DNA of 64,000 bases from CAYVHU01 sp964451415 (GTDB lineage: Bacteria; Pseudomonadota; Alphaproteobacteria; Rhodospirillales; Magnetovibrionaceae): the NCBI GenBank assembly GCA_964451415.1, contig CAYVHU010000010.1, positions 1-64,000 on the forward strand, written 5' to 3'. The position numbers and the translations under genes were made by a program. Within the stretch, counting starts at the first letter, position 1. Each line of letters begins with the position of its first letter. Shown piece after piece: positions 34,640 through 40,890 of this stretch. The notes under the pieces are model-generated. The model worked only from the letters and a program-made list of their open reading frames with translations. It searched no databases and had not been told where the DNA came from.

Positions 34640-36660
34640 CACGGCGCGCTCCAGTCTTCCTTTTCGATGTCGATTTCGCGCATCCGCGGTGCCCATACCT
34701 GTTCGCTAAGATGTCCCAGATCCTTGATGGCGATATCGCGTAGATGGGTAAACAGACGGGTCAGTTCTTCTTTAAAGATTTCTTGGGAACGCGCGATATC
34801 CTCATCGCCCTCGATGCGGTTCATATAATATTCAGAACCGATCATTGCTTGCCACAGAGTGCCGCGGAAGGTCATCGCCAAGCCCAATTGATCACGATTT
34901 TTTTCCAGCGTCGGCATGAAAATTTTATTGATTTTCGTCAACGCACGTTTGCTTGCGATATCCTCCGGATCGTCCAGACAGGCAAACAGACGATCGAAAT
35001 AACGCGAGAATTTTTCGCGCATATCCGCATCGTTCCACTTCGCATCGAAATCATTTTTAGAATACGGTTCAAAGGCCTTCACAATATTGCGCACTTCCAC
35101 GGATTTCGGCTTGTCATGTTTTGCGAATTTCACGGAATGCGCATGCTTCGCCAACGCCCCCTTGATGTAGGCACCATCGCTGCAATTATAGTAAAAACGC
35201 CCCCTGTGAAAATGCTTGAGCGCCAATTCCATCTCATCGCGGGTCCAATTCATATCCGCATAGGTATACACGGTGCCGCCAAAGTTTCCGCGTACGGGCA
35301 GATTGAATTGAATATCGACTTCGCACCCTTCATCGCTGTTTTGCCAGGCTGAACGCGAATGCTTCAGGCCTTTGACTTTGCTGCCCATGTCCACGCCGAA
35401 CAAATATATTTCACGAAAGCCGAAATTCTGTACTAGAGCCAGGGCCGCATTGGTGACGGTGGGACTGCCGTTGTGCAAAGGGGCATCTTCTTCACCGGCA
35501 AAAAGCGGAAAAGACGCCAGGGCCGGGCGAAAATAATAAGATGTTTCGTCGTAAAAACCAGGGACGCGCGCATCCACGGTGGTGCTGGTCAACAAATGGG
35601 TTTTGGAAATATCCAAATGTTTGGCCGTATCGCGCATCAAGTCATACAGTTCGGGAATATTTTCAATTTCCACCTGAAAATCTGGAACGATCCCAGCCTT
35701 CAGAAGCGGCATGTTTGCCGAGCCACAAGAAAAAATAACGGCATTTTCCTTGTTGTCTTTGAGCCATTCAATATCTTTGTCCAATGAAGGTCCGCTGGCG
35801 ACGATAAAAACGGGGTATTTGCGAAATGCATTTTCCGGAAATTGGACCATCCGCGCCTTGCCAGTGCGAAGATTTTCATAGGTATTTGCGATCATCACGG
35901 TTTCATCGAAATAAAAACCGAGCCCTGCTAAAATAATGTTTGTATTTGACTTGATCCGTTCTTGCATTCGCACGAACAATTCATTGTGGTAATGGTTGAA
36001 AAACATCGCGCCGTCCAACGAGCACGCATTGAGAATCCGAATGTCGACACGAATACGACCATAAATAATCTCTTCATTGTCGCTGATAATGAGATTCAAA
36101 TGACCGCCGCGCTCGTCCATAACTTCATGCAAGGCCGGCCAGTCAAACACCTCGAGTGACTGGGCGATGAATTCCATGTTCGGCTCAACGATAATCAACG
36201 CCTGGCAATTCGTTTTTTCCACCAGATCATGGATATGCGCCCCCAGCCCAAACCCGAAAGAAAACGCGTAATAGGCTTTTTCGGAATTGATGCTCACATG
36301 AAATTCGATTTCTTCCGAATTCAGCCGTGAGATGAAGTCGTGGAGAAAATTCGCCGCGTAACGATCGAAGTTCGCAGGTTGAATGGGCGCGAACAAAAGG
36401 CGCTGCGGCGCGGTGCTAAAATCTTTTAGTTGTTTTTCAATGTGTTCCGCGGCTGTTGGCTCGTACAAAAGCTGACCGGAAAAACGCACATTGGACCACC
36501 CGTCCCCTTCTTCAACCAACTCTGAGATCGGCTCATAGGACTTGAGACGATCATGGTATGCCGGAAATTGGGCACGAAACCATTCCAGGTTCCGCGCACG
36601 CAGATCGTCTTTAGGTGTTTCACATTCGCCGTGTGAATTTCTCTCTTTATCTTGCATCAT
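34639..36660 (-). CDS. Maf/DUF115-type flagellin glycosyltransferase
   Basis: About 673 residues, the length of motility accessory factors. These glycosylate flagellin Ser/Thr with pseudaminic or legionaminic acid before export. The central DUF115 domain shows KYPVFIVASGPSLDKDIEWL (about 283-302), followed by IFSCGSANMPLLKAGIVPDF and NFGFREIYLFGVDMGSK. It lies directly downstream of the two flagellin genes. Start among ATG 36660, ATG 36657 or GTG 36663; GAG precedes at five to eight bases. Together with a NeuB-like gene this is strong evidence for flagellin nonulosonate glycosylation. Confidence 0.88.
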   Translation of the reverse strand: MMQDKERNSHGECETPKDDLRARNLEWFRAQFPAYHDRLKSYEPISELVEEGDGWSNVRFSGQLLYEPTAAEHIEKQLKDFSTAPQRLLFAPIQPANFDRYAANFLHDFISRLNSEEIEFHVSINSEKAYYAFSFGFGLGAHIHDLVEKTNCQALIIVEPNMEFIAQSLEVFDWPALHEVMDERGGHLNLIISDNEEIIYGRIRVDIRILNACSLDGAMFFNHYHNELFVRMQERIKSNTNIILAGLGFYFDETVMIANTYENLRTGKARMVQFPENAFRKYPVFIVASGPSLDKDIEWLKDNKENAVIFSCGSANMPLLKAGIVPDFQVEIENIPELYDLMRDTAKHLDISKTHLLTSTTVDARVPGFYDETSYYFRPALASFPLFAGEEDAPLHNGSPTVTNAALALVQNFGFREIYLFGVDMGSKVKGLKHSRSAWQNSDEGCEVDIQFNLPVRGNFGGTVYTYADMNWTRDEMELALKHFHRGRFYYNCSDGAYIKGALAKHAHSVKFAKHDKPKSVEVRNIVKAFEPYSKNDFDAKWNDADMREKFSRYFDRLFACLDDPEDIASKRALTKINKIFMPTLEKNRDQLGLAMTFRGTLWQAMIGSEYYMNRIEGDEDIARSQEIFKEELTRLFTHLRDIAIKDLGHLSEQVWAPRMREIDIEKEDWSAP

Positions 36661-36730
36661 CACAACTCAGGGTTTTGTTTTTACATTGGCGCACATTGGG
36701 GAACTGCCTCAACCATAAACACTATAAAAC

Positions 36731-36764
36731 AAAAAAAGCCGCCACGAAAATTGCGTGGCGGCTT
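36731..36764 (-). terminator. Rho-independent terminator after the flagellins
   Basis: Stem GCCGCCACG/CGTGGCGGC with a seven-base loop; on the minus strand a run of seven T follows. It separates flagellin transcription from the maf unit. Confidence 0.92.
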
Positions 36765-36784
36765 TTCTTGAGATCGCTAAAATC

Positions 36785-37936
36785 CTATTGGAACAAGCGC
36801 AAGATGCCTTGCTCCGCCTTACCGGCAAAACTCAACGAGGTGATGCCCAACTGCTGGCGCGTTTGCAGGGCCAACAGGTTTGCACCTTCCATGTTGATAT
36901 CGGCCAGGGTCAACTTCGACGCACCGGTCGTCAGCGTGTTCGTGTATTGGCTCGTGAAATCAAGTCGGGTCTGCAGCAACGCCACGTTCGAACCCAGACC
37001 GGACGCCTGTGCGCGCAAGGTGGTAAGCGCCGTGTCCAACTGGGTAATAGCACCGTCGATGCGCGTGCTGTCGCCTTCGGAAACCCACGTGGTGAACTGA
37101 CCGGTCGTGGTATTCGTCGAACCGGCCGACGTCGCCGTCGTGATAAAGAAGGCCGTTCCCGCCGTTGCCCCCGTAGCATTGGCCACCGAACCCGCTGTAG
37201 CGAAATTTCCGGAAAAAACAGTGCCTTGGGTCAGCGTTATGGAACTACCGGTATTGAGCGACAACGTCACCGTCGCGGTCCCGATCGTGAACGAGGCCGT
37301 CGTACCGGTGGTGAACGTCGCATCCGTGCCTTGATAGGTAAAGACGAAAGAAACGCCGGACCGAACGTTGACGCTCGCAGCAGAGAAATTCACCATCAAC
37401 GACGTGTTGGAGTTATATGTTGCAATCGTACCGAGGGCAAGCCCCTGCTGATCCAGCTTGGAGGCGTTCACGGTCAAAAGGCTGGCGGTTTTTTCCGAGA
37501 ACGTCACCGTCAACGTCTGCGAGGTGTTGTTCACCAGATTGGTGCCCTGATACGTCGCATCCGTCACCAGATTGCCGATCTGCGTGCGCAGGCTGTTGAA
37601 CTGTGTAATCAAATCGGTGAACTGGCTGCCCGTCGCGGCCTTCATCGACTGGGCAAGACCTTTGAGCTGTTGGACAACGCTTTCAACGGACGTCACAGCG
37701 TCCAGCGCCGCACTCACGGAACTCACACCTTGATTGATACCGTCTTTTTTCTGGGTCAAATCACCGGCGCGATCCGACAGGCTTTTGGCCTGGAAATACG
37801 CCACCGGATCGTCGATCGCGCTCGCCACCCGCAAGCCCGAAGACAACCGCCCTTGGGTCTGCTTGATCAAATCCGATGTCCCTTGCAGGGACAAAAGACT
37901 GCTGCGTACCGCAGCGGAGAGTGTAACTTCAGCCAT
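36785..37936 (-). CDS. Flagellin (downstream copy)
   Basis: A 383-residue filament protein. N-terminal D0/D1 helices (about 1-165) and C-terminal helices ending GKAEQGILRLFQ frame a short Thr/Ser-rich variable centre. Residues 1-166 and the last 98 match the neighbouring flagellin exactly; only the middle differs. There is no cysteine. The Thr/Ser-rich centre would supply O-glycosylation sites. AAAGGAG lies in a leader shared with the other copy, and a strong terminator follows the gene. Confidence 0.95.
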   Translation of the reverse strand: MAEVTLSAAVRSSLLSLQGTSDLIKQTQGRLSSGLRVASAIDDPVAYFQAKSLSDRAGDLTQKKDGINQGVSSVSAALDAVTSVESVVQQLKGLAQSMKAATGSQFTDLITQFNSLRTQIGNLVTDATYQGTNLVNNTSQTLTVTFSEKTASLLTVNASKLDQQGLALGTIATYNSNTSLMVNFSAASVNVRSGVSFVFTYQGTDATFTTGTTASFTIGTATVTLSLNTGSSITLTQGTVFSGNFATAGSVANATGATAGTAFFITTATSAGSTNTTTGQFTTWVSEGDSTRIDGAITQLDTALTTLRAQASGLGSNVALLQTRLDFTSQYTNTLTTGASKLTLADINMEGANLLALQTRQQLGITSLSFAGKAEQGILRLFQ

Positions 37937-37943
37937 TTCTAAA

Positions 37944-37963
37944 TCTCCTTTCTAGAGATAACC
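37944..37963 (-). promoter_or_regulatory. Conserved flagellin mRNA leader element (copy 1)
   Basis: A 20-base block identical to the one before the other flagellin contains the Shine-Dalgarno AAAGGAGA. TCTC upstream can pair with GAGA across a seven-base loop and so hide the ribosome site. FlbT acts on flagellin leaders in Caulobacter; binding here is inference. Confidence 0.55.
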
Positions 37964-37985
37964 CCGGAGAATATTCTCACCCGGG
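37963..37985 (-). other. Intercistronic hairpin between the flagellin genes
   Basis: CCCGG/CCGGG flanks the palindrome GAGAATATTCTC in the 76-bp gap. No T run follows on the minus strand, so it is not a standard terminator; it could be an mRNA processing or stability element. Confidence 0.6.
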
Positions 37986-38012
37986 CTAGCTGGCGACTTT
38001 TCCTAATTCAGC

Positions 38013-39155
38013 TTACTGGAACAGACGCAAGATGCCTTGCTCCGCCTTACCGGCAAAACTCAACGAGGTAATGCCCAACTGCTGGCGCGTTTGCAGGGCC
38101 AACAGGTTTGCACCTTCCATGTTGATATCGGCCAGGGTCAACTTCGACGCACCGGTCGTCAGCGTGTTCGTGTATTGGCTCGTGAAATCAAGTCGGGTCT
38201 GCAGCAACGCCACGTTCGAACCCAGACCGGACGCCTGTGCGCGCAAGGTGGTAAGCGCCGTGTCCAACTGGGTAATAGCACCGTCGATGCGTGTGCTGTC
38301 GCCTTCGGAGATGAACGTCGTGAAGTCGCCGGTCGTGGCGACAGACGTGCTGCCACCGGCAGTCGTCGTACCCACATAAAACACCGCGGTACCTGCCGGA
38401 ACGTCCGTACTCAGACCGAATGTCGCAACGTAAACCGTGCCCTGCGTAAGCACAATCGTGCCGCCGGTGTTCGCCTTCAAGGTCACGGTCGACGTGCCGT
38501 ACGTGAACGATCCAGAAATCGCCGTCGTAAAGGTCGTGTCCACACCTTGATAGGTGAAGGTCAATGTTGAACCCGCCGTCAAGGACTGACCGGCAGCCGC
38601 CGAAAAGTTGACATTCACGGCTGTGGTCGAGTTGTACGTCGCAACCCCACCGACGAGAAGACCCTGCTGATCCAGTTTGGAGGCGTTCACGGTCAAAAGG
38701 CTGGCGGTCTTTTCCGAGAACGTCACCGTCAACGTCTGCGAGGTGTTGTTCACCAGATTGGTGCCCTGATACGTCGCATCCGTCACCAGATTGCCGATCT
38801 GCGTGCGCAGGCTGTTGAACTGTGTAATCAAATCGGTGAACTGGCTGCCCGTCGCGGCCTTCATCGACTGGGCAAGACCTTTGAGCTGTTGGACAACGCT
38901 TTCAACGGACGTCACAGCGTCCAGCGCCGCACTCACGGAACTCACACCTTGATTGATACCGTCTTTTTTCTGGGTCAAATCACCGGCGCGATCCGACAGG
39001 CTTTTGGCCTGGAAATACGCCACCGGATCGTCGATCGCGCTCGCCACCCGCAAGCCCGAAGACAAACGTCCCTGGGTTTGCTTGATGAGATCCGACGTGC
39101 CCTGCAAAGACAAAAGACTGCTGCGTACCGCAGCGGAGAGTGTAACTTCAGCCAT
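38013..39155 (-). CDS. Flagellin (upstream copy)
   Basis: A 380-residue filament protein with the same first 166 and last 98 residues as the downstream copy and a different, Thr/Gly/Val-rich centre of about 115 residues. Nucleotide identity is also almost complete in the shared parts; silent differences cluster in roughly the first 35 codons. The pattern points to a recent duplication or ongoing gene conversion. AAAGGAG precedes the start. It faces flbT across a 218-bp gap. Confidence 0.95.
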   Translation of the reverse strand: MAEVTLSAAVRSSLLSLQGTSDLIKQTQGRLSSGLRVASAIDDPVAYFQAKSLSDRAGDLTQKKDGINQGVSSVSAALDAVTSVESVVQQLKGLAQSMKAATGSQFTDLITQFNSLRTQIGNLVTDATYQGTNLVNNTSQTLTVTFSEKTASLLTVNASKLDQQGLLVGGVATYNSTTAVNVNFSAAAGQSLTAGSTLTFTYQGVDTTFTTAISGSFTYGTSTVTLKANTGGTIVLTQGTVYVATFGLSTDVPAGTAVFYVGTTTAGGSTSVATTGDFTTFISEGDSTRIDGAITQLDTALTTLRAQASGLGSNVALLQTRLDFTSQYTNTLTTGASKLTLADINMEGANLLALQTRQQLGITSLSFAGKAEQGILRLFQ

Positions 39156-39162
39156 ATCAAAG

Positions 39163-39182
39163 TCTCCTTTCTAGAGATAACC
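39163..39182 (-). promoter_or_regulatory. Conserved flagellin mRNA leader element (copy 2)
   Basis: Same 20-base block as at 37944-37963, again placed so that it contains the Shine-Dalgarno and ends some eight bases before the ATG. The sequences on both sides of it differ between the two genes. Confidence 0.55.
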
Positions 39183-39212
39183 AGGATGATTTTTTCACCC
39201 TATATTATGACT

Positions 39213-39235
39213 TGACCCAAATTTACACAGGGTCA
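39213..39235. promoter_or_regulatory. Inverted repeat TGACCC-N11-GGGTCA between flagellin and flbT
   Basis: Perfect six-base arms separated by 11 bp, about one helical turn, in the divergent promoter region. It lies 58 bp upstream of the flagellin start and 139 bp upstream of flbT. I see no sigma-54 or clear sigma-28 element in this gap, so the flagellin promoter itself is not identified. Confidence 0.45.
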
Positions 39236-39373
39236 TACCCGGTTAATATACGCACTGCCCCTGGAGATGTAAACTTAAAAAACATTATCGAGCCCGCACA
39301 AGCAAAGGGTAAATCGTTTCACGCCGAGGCGTATACCCATTATGATGGAGCCAACACGACAGGAGGACGCGAC

Positions 39374-39811
39374 GTGCCACTGAAGCTTGAATTCAAATCC
39401 GGCGACAAATTGATGATCAACGGCGCGGTAATCGAAAACATCGGAACCAACGCCAAAATTCTGGTGCACAATGAAGCGGCGATCCTGCGCAACAAGGAAG
39501 TTCTTTCCGAAATGGAGGACTCGACCCCCGCCTCACGGGTGTATCTGGCCTTGCAGTGCGCCTACATGTTCCCCGACAAGGTGGACGAATACATGGAAAT
39601 GTTCGGCCAGCACCTCAACGATTACACGAAGGCCTGTCCCAGCGCCAAACCCATTGCCGAACAAATTCAAAATCTGGTCGCCCAGGGCAAGACCTACAAG
39701 GCCTTGAAAAAAACCCACGACCTGATCGCGCACGAGGCCAATGTCCTCAAGCAATTTCGCCAAGACCTCACGAAATTTGTGGAAAAAGAAGACGACGCGA
39801 CCTCTTCTTGA
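39374..39811 (+). CDS. flbT: Flagellin mRNA regulator FlbT
   Basis: A 145-residue RNA-binding regulator; in Caulobacter it binds the flagellin fljK leader and promotes decay when assembly stalls. The core PLKLEFKSGDKLMINGAVIENIG and ALQCAYMFPDKVDEYMEMFGQHLNDY match FlbT. The start is the GTG at 39374: a perfect AGGAGG lies seven bases upstream. The open frame runs further up to 39212 into the divergent regulatory region, which should be non-coding. Divergent from the flagellins it is expected to control. Confidence 0.93.
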   Translation: MPLKLEFKSGDKLMINGAVIENIGTNAKILVHNEAAILRNKEVLSEMEDSTPASRVYLALQCAYMFPDKVDEYMEMFGQHLNDYTKACPSAKPIAEQIQNLVAQGKTYKALKKTHDLIAHEANVLKQFRQDLTKFVEKEDDATSS

Positions 39812-39850
39812 AACGCGCTTTATCTTGAAACGCGCTTTATCTTGAAACGC
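39807..39850. repeat. 17-bp tandem repeat, 2.6 copies, before neuB
   Basis: Unit cttgaaacgcgctttat at 39807 and 39824, then ten bases of a third copy. The first unit covers the last flbT bases (its TGA stop lies inside); the rest is spacer between flbT and the NeuB-like gene. Confidence 0.93.
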
Positions 39851-39867
39851 ACAGGGGGCGCAACACT

Positions 39868-40884
39868 ATGCATCTTTTTGGAAAAGACTTAACGACGCAG
39901 ATCGCCGTTATCGCGGAGATCGGCGTCAATCATGAAGGCGACCCGGAAATCGCCCGCGCGCTGATCCACAAGGCCAAAGCCGCCGGAGCGGATGCGGTGA
40001 AGTTTCAAACCTACACACCGGAACGCTTTGTCGGCACGACCGATGCGGCGCGACTGGAGCGGGTGCGCGCCTTCGCCCTGTCCGACGACGCCCTGCGCGA
40101 TCTGGCCCATGAAGCCAAATCCATTGGCATCGAGATGTTTTCCGCCGCCATTTCAGAAGACAAAATCCCCTTTCTGGCAGACCTCTTTTCCACCCTCAAG
40201 ATCGCCAGCGGCGATTTGACGTTCGAACCTGTGATCCGCGCCGCCGCCGCAACCGACCTGCCGGTGATCATTTCCACCGGGCTGGGCACGATGGCGGAAA
40301 TCCACCAGGCCATCGCCTGGTTCAAGGACGAAAGCGGTGTGAGCGATGTTCGCGAACGTCTGCATCTGATGCATTGTGTCAGCGCCTATCCGACGCCGAT
40401 TGAGCAAGCCAACGTTCTGGCCGTACCCTATCTGGCCGAACACACGGGGCTGAGCGTGGGCTATTCCAACCATGTCATCGGGCCGGAGGCCTGTTATGGG
40501 GCCATCGCGCAGGGGGCGGCCACCATTGAAGTCCATTTCACCGATTGTAAAACCGGGCGCGATTTTCACGACCATGAACTGTCGTTCGAACCGCAGGATT
40601 TGAAAGCGTTGTGCGAAGCGGCCCCGCGCATCCGCCAAAGCCTGGGACGACGCGAAAAAATTCGTCAGCCTGCCGAAGTCCCCATTCTTAACGCCGTACG
40701 TAAGGGCGTGGTGGCCGCGTGCGACTTGGAATCCGGTCATGTTTTGCGCCGCGAAGACTTGATGTTCGCGCGCCCCGCCACGCAATTCCCAGCGCACGAA
40801 GTGGACACCTTGGTGGGCAAACGCCTGAACGCGGCCTGCAAATACGCAGAGATCCTCCGTCGCGACGCCGTGGATATGGGGTAA
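39868..40884 (+). CDS. NeuB-like nonulosonic acid synthase
   Basis: A 338-residue enzyme that condenses phosphoenolpyruvate with a six-carbon amino sugar to a nine-carbon sialic-acid-like sugar (Neu, Leg or Pse). The barrel shows AEIGVNHEGDPEIA, DAVKFQTYTPER, LKIASGDLTFEPVI and GYSNHVIGPEA; the C-terminal SAF (antifreeze-like) domain starts near 285 with RKGVVAACDLESGHVLRREDL. All are standard for NeuB/LegI/PseI. The exact sugar cannot be read out. It is near Maf and the flagellins, the usual setting for flagellin glycans. Confidence 0.92.
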   Translation: MHLFGKDLTTQIAVIAEIGVNHEGDPEIARALIHKAKAAGADAVKFQTYTPERFVGTTDAARLERVRAFALSDDALRDLAHEAKSIGIEMFSAAISEDKIPFLADLFSTLKIASGDLTFEPVIRAAAATDLPVIISTGLGTMAEIHQAIAWFKDESGVSDVRERLHLMHCVSAYPTPIEQANVLAVPYLAEHTGLSVGYSNHVIGPEACYGAIAQGAATIEVHFTDCKTGRDFHDHELSFEPQDLKALCEAAPRIRQSLGRREKIRQPAEVPILNAVRKGVVAACDLESGHVLRREDLMFARPATQFPAHEVDTLVGKRLNAACKYAEILRRDAVDMG

Positions 40885-40890
40885 GCAAGC

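Noticed and set aside
36755..37942. 395-codon plus-strand frame opposite a flagellin
   Set aside because: Arg/Gly-rich shadow of the flagellin; the same shadow recurs opposite the other copy, as expected from DNA identity.
39156..39300. Sigma-54 or sigma-28 flagellin promoter
   Set aside because: I looked for GG-N10-GC and for TAAA-N15-GCCGATAA on the minus strand and found no acceptable match.
39212..39373. N-terminal extension of FlbT from an ATG at 39212
   Set aside because: The GTG at 39374 has a perfect AGGAGG, the extension is not FlbT-like, and it would cover the divergent regulatory region.
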